From assembly GCF_014648275.1 (NCBI RefSeq), contig NZ_BMQU01000002.1:328558-392557 (forward strand): a stretch of DNA of 64,000 bases, written 5' to 3'. Source of the DNA: Pseudomonas laurentiana (GTDB taxonomy: Bacteria; Pseudomonadota; Gammaproteobacteria; Pseudomonadales; Pseudomonadaceae). A program made the translations under genes and the position numbers. Shown here in pieces: positions 46,731 to 54,070 of the stretch. The notes below the pieces were generated by a model, which made no database searches, had not been told where the DNA came from, and saw nothing but the letters and a program-made list of their open reading frames with translations. Within the stretch, counting starts at the first letter, position 1; each line of letters opens with the position of its first letter.

Positions 46731-47006
46731 CTACTTCAGATAAGACCTGAGCAGCGCGGCGATCTGGTCGACTTCGGCTTGCCGCTGCTGCGCAGTCAAA
46801 TCTTCTGCTCCGAGGTGCTCACGAATGTGGCCCTCCATCACCTCGGTCATCAAGCCATTGACGGCGCCGCGAATGGCCGCGATCTGCTGCAGGATCGCGA
46901 TGCAGTCAGTGTCCTGCTCCAGTGCCGTCTCCAATGCCGTTGCCTGCCCTTTGATCCGGCGTACCCGGGTCAGCAGTTGCTTCTTGCCTTTGGTCGTGTG
47001 TGCCAT
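46731..47006 (-). CDS. dmeR: CsoR/RcnR-family metal-sensing repressor, DmeR-like
   Basis: 91 residues of the all-helical DUF156 repressor family: KKQLLTRVRRIKGQATALET, DCIAILQQIAAIRGAVNGLM and a C-terminal HIREHLG. His and Cys residues are in RcnR/DmeR-like positions (Cys in DTDCIAIL, His in EGHIREH), pointing to Ni/Co rather than Cu. It is divergent from the CDF exporter, and the gap holds an RcnR-type operator, so metal binding should release repression of dmeF and perhaps itself. Confidence 0.88.
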   Translation of the reverse strand: MAHTTKGKKQLLTRVRRIKGQATALETALEQDTDCIAILQQIAAIRGAVNGLMTEVMEGHIREHLGAEDLTAQQRQAEVDQIAALLRSYLK

Positions 47007-47026
47007 GGTGATCTCGTCAATTAGTA

Positions 47027-47041
47027 TACTGGGGTATAGTA
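47027..47041. promoter_or_regulatory. RcnR/DmeR-type operator
   Basis: TACTGGGGTATAGTA: TACT, a run of four G, three bases, then AGTA, the arrangement recognised by RcnR-like repressors (TACT-Gn-Nn-AGTA). It lies in the 59-bp gap between dmeR and dmeF. A second run of six C follows at about 47046-47051 and may be part of an overlapping site. Confidence 0.75.
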
Positions 47042-47065
47042 TGCAACCCCCCTGTTATCCCGAGC

Positions 47066-48022
47066 ATGATACCCATGAATTCGCAGACCTCCGAGTACCG
47101 GCATTCCCATGTCTTTGACGAGGGCAATCCGCTTGCGGAAAGAAAGACACGCTGGGCCTTGGGCCTGACGCTGGTGATGATGGTTGCGGAGATCTTCGGC
47201 GGCTGGCTGTCCAATTCGATGGCGTTGCTTGCCGACGGCTGGCACATGAGCTCACACGCCTTGGCACTGGGCCTGTCGGTGGTGGCCTATCGCGCAGCCC
47301 GGCAGTTGGCCAACGACGGGCGCTTTGCCTTCGGCACCTGGAAAATCGAGATACTGGGCGGCTACTCAAGTGCCATCGTATTGCTGGGTATCGCCGGTTT
47401 GATGCTGTTCCAGTCCGTCGAACGGCTGTTCAGCCCCAGCCCGATCCACTACGACGAAGCCATCGCGATTGCCGTTATCGGCTTGGCGGTCAACCTCGCC
47501 TGCGCCTGGCTGCTCAAGGACGATCACGCGCACCATCACGATCACCACCACGGGCACGCTCATGAAGGGCACGGGCATGACCACCACCATCACGACCTGA
47601 ACCTGCGCTCAGCCTACCTGCACGTCATGGCCGATGCGGCGACCTCGGTGCTGGCAATCATCGCCCTGATCGGCGGCAAACTGTGGGGGGCGGCATGGCT
47701 GGACCCGCTGATCGGGATTGTCGGCGCGGCAATGGTCGCGCTCTGGGCAATAGGCCTGCTACGTGAAACCGGGCGAGTGCTGTTGGATGCAGAGATGGAC
47801 GCGCCGGTCGTCGAAGAGATTCGCGAGGTGATCGAGCAGTTCCCCATCCAGGCCGACATTGTCGACCTGCATGTCTGGCGCGTCGGTAAAAGCAAGTACG
47901 CCTGCATCCTGTCCCTCGTCAGTCATGGCTCGCTGAGCGCCGACACGGTGCGTCAGCAGTTGAGCATTCACGAGGAACTGGTACACATTACGGTTGAGGT
48001 GAATCAGCCCAACGCGGCTTGA
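47066..48022 (+). CDS. dmeF: Cation diffusion facilitator, DmeF-like Co/Ni exporter
   Basis: About 318 residues with six helices: LGLTLVMMVAEIFGGWLSNS, MALLADGWHMSSHALALGLS (metal site HxxxD in helix 2), YLHVMADAATSVLAIIALIG (HxxxD in helix 5). A very His-rich loop lies between helices 4 and 5 (about 154-177). The cytoplasmic domain is IQADIVDLHVWRVGKSKYAC. This is the DmeF subgroup of CDF exporters. The start is ATG 47066 or 47075. The C terminus overlaps the convergent monooxygenase gene by 19 bp. Confidence 0.9.
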   Translation: MIPMNSQTSEYRHSHVFDEGNPLAERKTRWALGLTLVMMVAEIFGGWLSNSMALLADGWHMSSHALALGLSVVAYRAARQLANDGRFAFGTWKIEILGGYSSAIVLLGIAGLMLFQSVERLFSPSPIHYDEAIAIAVIGLAVNLACAWLLKDDHAHHHDHHHGHAHEGHGHDHHHHDLNLRSAYLHVMADAATSVLAIIALIGGKLWGAAWLDPLIGIVGAAMVALWAIGLLRETGRVLLDAEMDAPVVEEIREVIEQFPIQADIVDLHVWRVGKSKYACILSLVSHGSLSADTVRQQLSIHEELVHITVEVNQPNAA

Positions 48023-48306
48023 TCCAGTGCGCGCAGTACCTGAACCTCGGGGGAAGCCGCAAGCCAGCCGGTAATACGGCTGCGGTAGGCCTGATAATGC
48101 GCGCTGTCACGGTGCGCCTCCAGCGCGGTCTGATCGGCGTAGGTCTCGAACAGCGAGAACCCTGCGCCACCGTCAAGATCAGCAAACAGGTCATAACGCA
48201 GGTTACCCGGCTCACGGCGAGTCGCGGCAACCATCGTACGCAACTCAGCCTCGACCTGTGCCTGGTGCTCCGGCAACGCGATTACACGGGCAATGACGTG
48301 AATCAT
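48004..48306 (-). CDS. Antibiotic-biosynthesis-monooxygenase-fold (quinol monooxygenase-like) protein
   Basis: 100 residues with the ABM/dimeric alpha-beta barrel pattern: MIHVIARVIALPEHQAQVEA, TRREPGNLRYDLFADLDGGA, FSLFETYADQTALEAHRDSA. YgiN-like proteins act on quinols or reactive aldehydes. It precedes the flavin oxidoreductase on the other side by only 45 bp, both minus strand, suggesting one stress operon with the xenA-like and DJ-1-like genes. Confidence 0.82.
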   Translation of the reverse strand: MIHVIARVIALPEHQAQVEAELRTMVAATRREPGNLRYDLFADLDGGAGFSLFETYADQTALEAHRDSAHYQAYRSRITGWLAASPEVQVLRALDQAALG

Positions 48307-48351
48307 CAGTTCAATCCTCTCTTCGATATTCAGTGTTCACCGTCGGTCAGC

Positions 48352-49452
48352 TTACTGGCTGACCTGATAGCGTTCCAGCCAGTGGGCATAGGGCTTAGGT
48401 AGCACCCAGGATGGGCGTTCTACCTGCAACTGCAATGCCGCCTGGTAGGGCCAGTTCGGGTTGGCCAGGTGAGCACGGCCCACCATCACCAGGTCCATCT
48501 GCTCCTGGGCAAGGGTGTTTTGCGCGATTGCCGGGCTGTCAATGCCCCACGCAGCGGCCACTGGCAGCTCCGCTTCGCGGCGCACGCGCTCGGCAATCGG
48601 TGCAAGGAACGCTGGCCCCCAAGGGATTGACACCTCTGGGACAGTGAAGCCCACGCTGACACTGAGCAGATCCAGCCCGCCCCGGCGAAATGCCTTGGCC
48701 AGCTCAATGGACTCCTCAAGCGTCGCCTCGTCGCGACCATCATATTCAATGACACCGAAACGCGCGGTCAGCGGCAGGTGCTCTGGCCAGACCTCACGCA
48801 CCTGTGCGAGGGTTTCAAGCAGGAAGCGGCTACGGTTTTCAAAGCTGCCGCCGTAGGCATCATCACGCTGGTTGCTATGGCTGGAAAAGAAGCTCTGACC
48901 CAGGTAACCGTGAGCAAAATGCAGCTCCAGCCATTCAAAACCGGCCGCCAGGGCACGGCGTGCCGCTGCCACGAAGTCTGCGCGGACACGGGCAATATCC
49001 TCCAGCGTCATGGCCTTGGGCGTTTTTGGCAGATGAGCACCGAACGGAATCGCCGATGGCGCCAAGGTGTCCCAACCACGGGCATCCTCTGCGGCAATAT
49101 GATCGTCGCCTTCCCAAGGACGGTTGGCACTGGCCTTGCGCCCGGCGTGAGCGATCTGGATACCCGGTGCAGCACCGGCACGCTTGATCGCAGACGCGAC
49201 CTCAGCCAACGCTTCGGCCTGGGTATCGTTCCAGATACCGGCACACCCCGGGGTAATGCGCCCTTCCGGAGAAACGGCGGTGGCCTCGACAATGACCAGA
49301 CCGGCACCACCACGCGCCAGGCTGGTGTAATGCGCCAGGTGCCAGTCATTGATCAAGCCGTCATTGGCGGAGTATTGGCACATCGGCGGCACGGCGATGC
49401 GGTTGCGCAAGGTCACGCCCTTGAGCTGGAACGGGGTAAAGAGTGCGGACAT
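48352..49452 (-). CDS. xenA: Old yellow enzyme family flavin oxidoreductase, XenA-like
   Basis: 366 residues of the YqjM/XenA class: LFTPFQLKGVTLRNRIAVPP, CQYSANDGLINDWHLAHYTS with the active-site Cys at about 25, GIQIAHAGRKASANRPWEGD with the His-x-x-Arg pair, WLELHFAHGYLGQSFFSSHS and NRSRFLLETLAQVREVWPEH. Resemblance to P. putida XenA is strong. Uses NAD(P)H and FMN to reduce activated C=C bonds, nitrate esters or quinone-like toxicants. Neighbours are other electrophile-stress proteins. Confidence 0.9.
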   Translation of the reverse strand: MSALFTPFQLKGVTLRNRIAVPPMCQYSANDGLINDWHLAHYTSLARGGAGLVIVEATAVSPEGRITPGCAGIWNDTQAEALAEVASAIKRAGAAPGIQIAHAGRKASANRPWEGDDHIAAEDARGWDTLAPSAIPFGAHLPKTPKAMTLEDIARVRADFVAAARRALAAGFEWLELHFAHGYLGQSFFSSHSNQRDDAYGGSFENRSRFLLETLAQVREVWPEHLPLTARFGVIEYDGRDEATLEESIELAKAFRRGGLDLLSVSVGFTVPEVSIPWGPAFLAPIAERVRREAELPVAAAWGIDSPAIAQNTLAQEQMDLVMVGRAHLANPNWPYQAALQLQVERPSWVLPKPYAHWLERYQVSQ

Positions 49453-49532
49453 GTCATCAACTCGTCTGATGCTGAAGCGAAGAGAAAGCAGGCGGCGTAG
49501 CGCCTGCCTCAGGGGGAGGTACGCGATGGACC

Positions 49533-50207
49533 TCAGAGCAGCTTGAGCAAGGCGTGGGCAGTGGCGTCGGAGGATGCCGGGTTCTGACCGGTCACAAGCA
49601 GGCCGTCGACGGCCACGTGGTTATGCCAATCCTCGGCGCGGCTGTACACACCGCCATGACCCTTGAGCATGTCTTCGACCAGGAAAGGCACCACGTCCGT
49701 CAGATTGACAGCTGCTTCCTCCGTGTTACTGAAGCCGGTTACCTGCTTGCCCTTGACCAAAGGCGCACCGCTGGCATCCACCGCATGGCGCAGCACCGCA
49801 GGTGCGTGGCAAACGGCACCGACTGGCTTGCCCAGCGCCTGGAAACGTTCAATCAAGGCGATCGAGCGCGGGTCTTCAGCAAGGTCCCAGAGTGGGCCAT
49901 GACCACCGGGGTAAAACAGCGCATCAAAGTCTTCGGCGTTGACCTGCGCCAAGGTCAGGGTACTGGCCAAGGCCTTGCGGGCAGCCTCATCGGCATTGAA
50001 GCGCTCGGTAGCGGCAGTCTGCGCACCGGGATCGTCGCTCTTGGGGTCGATCGGCGGCTGGCCGCCCTTGGGCGAGGCCAGGGTGACCTGCGCCCCGGCA
50101 TCGAGAAAGGCGTAGTAAGGCGCCGCAAATTCTTCCAGCCAGAAGCCGGTTTTATGGCCGGTATTACCCAGGGTGTCGTGAGAAGTGAGCACCATCAAAA
50201 TGTTCAT
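49533..50207 (-). CDS. DJ-1/PfpI superfamily protein (class I glutamine amidotransferase-like)
   Basis: 224 residues from ATG 50207, with GGGGAA upstream. The nucleophile elbow is VGAVCHAPAVL with the Cys/His pair; the acidic partner is in TGFWLEEFAAPYYAFLDAGA, and FYPGGHGPLWDLAEDP follows. This is the Hsp31/glyoxalase III-like branch, which detoxifies methylglyoxal or acts as a holdase. It lies 80 bp from the XenA-like gene on the same strand. Confidence 0.88.
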   Translation of the reverse strand: MNILMVLTSHDTLGNTGHKTGFWLEEFAAPYYAFLDAGAQVTLASPKGGQPPIDPKSDDPGAQTAATERFNADEAARKALASTLTLAQVNAEDFDALFYPGGHGPLWDLAEDPRSIALIERFQALGKPVGAVCHAPAVLRHAVDASGAPLVKGKQVTGFSNTEEAAVNLTDVVPFLVEDMLKGHGGVYSRAEDWHNHVAVDGLLVTGQNPASSDATAHALLKLL

Positions 50208-50392
50208 CGGGTTCCCCTGCTGCGGCCGGTGGGCCAGTAATGAGTCAGTGCGAGGCATCTTAGAGTTAGGAGGTGGATTCGATAAATCGAACGCAGTGAT
50301 TTACGGTATTCAAAAAAATGAATAGCAGACGGCAACCCCAAGACCTCTCGGCAAAACCCCAGCAGCAAGGAGCGACTGTTGGCCCCGACCGG

Positions 50393-51145
50393 CTACAGGG
50401 CGGTGCCCAGCACCTGCCGCAACTGCGCGCCACGCACATCGGCCACATCACTGATCAATGCATAGTTGTAATCACCCCGGGACCAGTAGCGCGCCTGCAG
50501 TTCGCCCTCGGTGCGCTCACCGCTGGGCATCCGCACGTAACGCTCACTGGGAGAGCGCAGGAACAGGCTGACACGCTCACCGTTTCGGTCCTGGAACAGC
50601 AACAGCGCAGCAGGGCCCTGCTCATTGCTCAGCAACCGTGCCCCTACCGGGGTAAACCCATAGGCCGAGAGGTCCGGCAGATTGCCGGCATGCCTGAAAT
50701 GCTGGCCCAACCAGGCTTGCAGTTGCTCCGGGCTGTTTACCGACAGGTCCAAGGAGGATGTATAGGCGAACAACCGGTGCGCCTGCACGGCGTCAGCCAT
50801 CGGCGGGTTGCCTGCCATCAGGTTGACATCCCGCGCCTGCCAGCCACCCAGCCCACCAACACCCAACGCTACCAGCAGCATCGCCGCACTGGCCCAGCGT
50901 CGCTGGCGACGCTGACGCAGATCACGGCGAACCCAGGCCGGGTCGAGACGCGGATTAGGTGCGTGTTCGAGTTGCCCCGCCAGGGCGGCCCGCAAACGCC
51001 GGGCATCGGCACGCCAGGCATCGAGCTCAGCGGCCCGTTGCGGATGGGCCGCCAGGTACAGATCCACCTCACGCCGACGTTCGGGCAGCAACCGATCATC
51101 GACATAGGCCTGCAATTCTTCTTCGGATGGAATCAACTGACTCAT
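50393..51145 (-). CDS. Anti-sigma factor (transmembrane, zinc-finger-like N terminus reduced)
   Basis: 250 residues: an N-terminal cytoplasmic helical domain (IPSEEELQAYVDDRLLPERR, LAAHPQRAAELDAWRADARR), one membrane helix (SAAMLLVALGVGGLGGWQAR at about 84-103) and a periplasmic domain of about 145 residues. The usual H-x3-C-x2-C zinc motif is absent, so it belongs to a non-zinc anti-sigma class. Its start overlaps the ECF sigma stop (ATGA). It should hold the sigma factor inactive until a periplasmic, probably oxidative, signal arrives. Confidence 0.88.
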   Translation of the reverse strand: MSQLIPSEEELQAYVDDRLLPERRREVDLYLAAHPQRAAELDAWRADARRLRAALAGQLEHAPNPRLDPAWVRRDLRQRRQRRWASAAMLLVALGVGGLGGWQARDVNLMAGNPPMADAVQAHRLFAYTSSLDLSVNSPEQLQAWLGQHFRHAGNLPDLSAYGFTPVGARLLSNEQGPAALLLFQDRNGERVSLFLRSPSERYVRMPSGERTEGELQARYWSRGDYNYALISDVADVRGAQLRQVLGTAL

Positions 51146-51651
51146 TTAAACCTCCGCAACCCAGGGGGCAACGGCGCGCCCTCGGTCAGTTCTCGCAATG
51201 CTGCACGGGCCCGCGACAAGCGCGACATCACCGTGCCAATCGGTACATCCAGGGCCTGCGCGGCCTCCTTGTAGCTCATGCCTTCGACACTCACCATCAG
51301 CAACAAGGCGCGCTGTTCGACCGAAAGCCTGGCAAAGGCAGCCAGCCCGGACTGAGCTTCGACGATGTCCTGAGTATTGTTACCGACCTCCTCGCTCCCC
51401 CCGAACCAGCTCAGCCAGCGCAGGTGTCGCCGCTCTCGACGCTTGCTGTCGAGAAACTGCCGGTAAAGGATAGAGAACAACCAGGCCCGCAGGCTCCCAT
51501 GATCTCGCTGCTGCGCGCCACGGCTCAAGGCTCGTTCCACCGTCGCCTGCACCAGGTCGTCGGCGCTCGCGGCCTCGCGGGTCAACCATAAGGCGAAGCG
51601 GCGCAGCCGCTGAAGCATCTCGCGTAGTTGGTCGTCATCCAGTTCGTTCAT
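51142..51651 (-). CDS. ECF sigma factor
   Basis: 169 residues with sigma region 2 (LRRFALWLTREAASADDLVQ, RAWLFSILYRQFLDSKRRER) and region 4 (LSVEQRALLLMVSVEGMSYK, VPIGTVMSRLSRARAAL). The start MNELDDDQ at 51651 is chosen because the predicted promoter at 51692-51716 would start transcription near 51685, which excludes the longer upstream frame. Divergent from the catalase-cytochrome b561 pair with a matching promoter on that side, so it most likely drives both and itself. Confidence 0.92.
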   Translation of the reverse strand: MNELDDDQLREMLQRLRRFALWLTREAASADDLVQATVERALSRGAQQRDHGSLRAWLFSILYRQFLDSKRRERRHLRWLSWFGGSEEVGNNTQDIVEAQSGLAAFARLSVEQRALLLMVSVEGMSYKEAAQALDVPIGTVMSRLSRARAALRELTEGAPLPPGLRRFK

Positions 51652-51691
51652 CGGGTGATCCGTGATCTGTGTGCAGTCAGTGTACGAGGCA

Positions 51692-51716
51692 GACGGTCGA
51701 CAGCGAATTTTATTCC
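51692..51716 (-). promoter_or_regulatory. ECF promoter for the sigma/anti-sigma operon
   Basis: On the minus strand: GGAAT (51716-51712), exactly 16 bases, then CGTC (51695-51692). This is the standard ECF -35/-10 arrangement and is identical in sequence and spacing to the promoter facing the other way. Autoregulation of the sigma gene is inferred. Confidence 0.75.
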
Positions 51717-51724
51717 GAGCCAAT

Positions 51725-51749
51725 GGAATAAAACATCTGCTGGTGCGTC
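51725..51749 (+). promoter_or_regulatory. ECF promoter for the catalase-like/cytochrome b561 operon
   Basis: GGAAT (51725-51729), exactly 16 bases, then CGTC (51746-51749), about 33 bp before the peroxidase ATG. The two -35 boxes lie within one inverted repeat, TTTTATTCC-N8-GGAATAAAA (51708-51733). Confidence 0.75.
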
Positions 51750-51781
51750 GTACCCGCTCATTTACAGACCTGGATAGCCCC

Positions 51782-52828
51782 ATGAGCACTCCGCTAAACA
51801 GTCGCGCCCGTGCACTGCGCCTGACTGCCATCGGTCTTGGCGTCGCTGCACTGGGAGCAGGCTTCGCCTTCGCCGCCGGCTGGGTCGGCCCGGACCGGCT
51901 GACGCCGAAACGTATCGTCGACACCTTCGAAGCTCAGGCCGGGCACTACCCCGGCTACCGGAAAAACCATGCCAAAGGCGTGTGCATCAGCGGTTACTTT
52001 GAAAGCAGCGGCCAGGCCGCCGAGCTCTCAAGCGCTCGGGTGTTCAGCCAATCAAAAGTACCGGTCATTGGTCGCTTCGCCATCGGCGGTGCCAACCCGC
52101 ACAGTGCCGACGCCAGCGTAGCCACCCGCAGCCTGGCCGTGGAGTTCACCAGTGATGATGGGCAGCGCTGGCGTAGCGGCATGAACACCCCGCCGGTACT
52201 GGCGGTGAATACCATCGAGGGTTTCTACGAACAGGTGCTGGCCATGACACCGGTTCCGGCCACCGGCAAGCCCGACCCGGCAAGGTTGCAGGCCTTCTTT
52301 GCTGCACACCCGGAAAGCGCGGCCTTCCGTCAGTGGGTCAAGGACTACAGGCCCTCTGACAGCTTTGCCAACTCGGCCTACCACAGCATCAACGCCTTTC
52401 GTCTGATCGATGCCAAGGGCACCGTGCATTACATGCGTTGGAAACTGCAGCCACTGACCCCGTTTGACCCATTACCGGCTCAGGTGGAAGACCCGAACTA
52501 CCTGCAGAATGACCTGCGCCAACGCCTGGCTGAGGGTCCATTGCGCTGGAACCTGCTGCTGACCCTGGCCGAGCCCGGCGATGCGGTCAACGATCCCTCT
52601 CAACCCTGGCCTGCACAGCGGCGACAAGTCAACGCAGGCACCGTGGTCATTGAACAGGTCGACGCGGCCGAACAAGGCGCCTGCCGTGACCTGAACTTCG
52701 ACCCGCTGATTCTGCCAACTGGCATTGAACCGTCCGCTGATCCGATTCTGGCCGCCCGCTCGGCCGCCTACTCGGAGTCCTTCAACCGCCGCAGCCGCGA
52801 AGCGGCGCATTCTGGAGTACAACCATGA
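51782..52828 (+). CDS. Catalase-related haem peroxidase (SrpA-like), exported
   Basis: 348 residues of the minicatalase type, shorter than normal catalases. An N-terminal membrane/export segment (LTAIGLGVAALGAGFAFAAG) is followed by the catalase core: HAKGVCISGYFESSGQAAEL with distal His, VIGRFAIGGANPHSADASVA, RSLAVEFTSDDGQRWRSGMN, and RSAAYSESFNRRSREAAHSG with a proximal-Tyr candidate. It should act on peroxides in the periplasm using cytochrome b561 or the quinone pool. The start 51782 fits the predicted transcript start. The cytochrome gene overlaps its stop. Confidence 0.9.
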   Translation: MSTPLNSRARALRLTAIGLGVAALGAGFAFAAGWVGPDRLTPKRIVDTFEAQAGHYPGYRKNHAKGVCISGYFESSGQAAELSSARVFSQSKVPVIGRFAIGGANPHSADASVATRSLAVEFTSDDGQRWRSGMNTPPVLAVNTIEGFYEQVLAMTPVPATGKPDPARLQAFFAAHPESAAFRQWVKDYRPSDSFANSAYHSINAFRLIDAKGTVHYMRWKLQPLTPFDPLPAQVEDPNYLQNDLRQRLAEGPLRWNLLLTLAEPGDAVNDPSQPWPAQRRQVNAGTVVIEQVDAAEQGACRDLNFDPLILPTGIEPSADPILAARSAAYSESFNRRSREAAHSGVQP

Positions 52829-53346
52829 ACGCTACCTTCCATCCCCTGCTGCGCGGGCTGCATTGGCTGATGGCCCTGCTGATCCTGAGCATGCTGTTCA
52901 TCGGTGTGAGCATGATCAGCGACCTGTCCCCCCGCCACAGCCTGTTGGTCAACGTGCACAAGCTGATCGGACTGGCCCTGTTGGTGCTGGTAGTGGTCCG
53001 TATCGGGGTGCGTGTGTTCGTCGGCAGCCCCGCACTGCCCGGCGACCTGCCCTCGGCACAACGCTGGGCAGCCAAGGCCTCGCACCTGGTGCTCTACGGA
53101 ATGATGCTGGCCATGCCGCTGCTCGGCTGGGGCATGCTCTCGGCGGGTGGCTACCCGTTACCGCTGCAACTACCCGCACTGTTGCCCCAGGATATCCGTG
53201 TGTATGCCCTCCTTCGCCAGGCGCATGGCTGGCTCGCGTACCTGCTCTTCGCAACGGTCTTGTTGCACCTGGCGGCCGCGCTGGTTCACGGTTTGATACG
53301 TCGGGATGGTGTGTTGCGCAGCATGTGGTCGGGACGGGTCAATTGA
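52825..53346 (+). CDS. Cytochrome b561
   Basis: 173 residues, four membrane helices: LLRGLHWLMALLILSMLFIG (His), LLVNVHKLIGLALLVLVVVR (His), ASHLVLYGMMLAMPLLGWGM (His) and QAHGWLAYLLFATVLLHLAA (two His), the bis-His pattern of di-haem b561. Start overlaps the peroxidase stop (ATGA). It probably passes electrons from quinol to the exported peroxidase. Confidence 0.92.
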   Translation: MNATFHPLLRGLHWLMALLILSMLFIGVSMISDLSPRHSLLVNVHKLIGLALLVLVVVRIGVRVFVGSPALPGDLPSAQRWAAKASHLVLYGMMLAMPLLGWGMLSAGGYPLPLQLPALLPQDIRVYALLRQAHGWLAYLLFATVLLHLAAALVHGLIRRDGVLRSMWSGRVN

Positions 53347-53413
53347 GCGTGCGCTAATGAGGGCCTGAGTGTGCTTTAATGCGTCGCCATTTATTTCTGA
53401 CATTAAGGCAGCT

Positions 53414-53962
53414 ATGGACACGGGGACACGACTCAGACTGGTGCGTGAACGCAACAAGCTCTCGCAACGGGAACTGGCCAGACGCAGCGGCTTGACCAAC
53501 TCGACGATCTCGCAGATCGAGCAAAACCGCGTCAGCCCGTCGGTCAGTTCCCTGAAGAAACTACTCGAAGGCATCCCAATGTCGTTGGCCGAGTTCTTCA
53601 GCTTCGATGAACCGCCGCGTCAGGAACGCTTTGTGTTCCGCTCCAACGAACAGCCCGACCTGGGCAACAGCGGTCTGCGCCTGTTGCTGGTCGGCGCCAG
53701 TGTGGAAGGTCGGCAAATGCGTATGCTGCGTGAGCTCTATGCCCCTGGGGCAGACTCCGGTGATGAACCGATCGTGCACACCGAAGGTGAGGAATGCGGC
53801 CTGGTTACCCGTGGCACCATCGAATTACGTGTCGATGGTCAGGTCAGCGTGCTCAACTCGGGTGACGGCTACTATTTCCCCACCACCCTGCCCCACAGCT
53901 TCAAGAACATCGGCCCGGATGAGGCCGAAATCATCAGCGCCAACACCCCGGCGAACTTCTGA
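53414..53962 (+). CDS. Xre-family regulator with cupin sensor (PuuR-like)
   Basis: 182 residues from ATG 53414 (AAGG upstream; the longer frame is not needed). An N-terminal helix-turn-helix (LRLVRERNKLSQRELARRSG, LTNSTISQIEQNRVSPSVSS) precedes a C-terminal cupin (about 105-178, VHTEGEECGLVTRGTIELRV, DGYYFPTTLPHSFKNIGPDE). Length and layout match PuuR-type repressors of polyamine or amino-acid catabolism. No catabolic operon is adjacent, so the target is unknown. Confidence 0.88.
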   Translation: MDTGTRLRLVRERNKLSQRELARRSGLTNSTISQIEQNRVSPSVSSLKKLLEGIPMSLAEFFSFDEPPRQERFVFRSNEQPDLGNSGLRLLLVGASVEGRQMRMLRELYAPGADSGDEPIVHTEGEECGLVTRGTIELRVDGQVSVLNSGDGYYFPTTLPHSFKNIGPDEAEIISANTPANF

Positions 53963-54070
53963 CCTGCAGGCGCATGCGGGAACGCGGATGTCAGCGCGTT
54001 CGCGGTGCCTGCATCAGCGGCAAGCCAGTGCCCACAGGGTGTTGAAACAGGTCGACGTCTTGCGCTGTTT

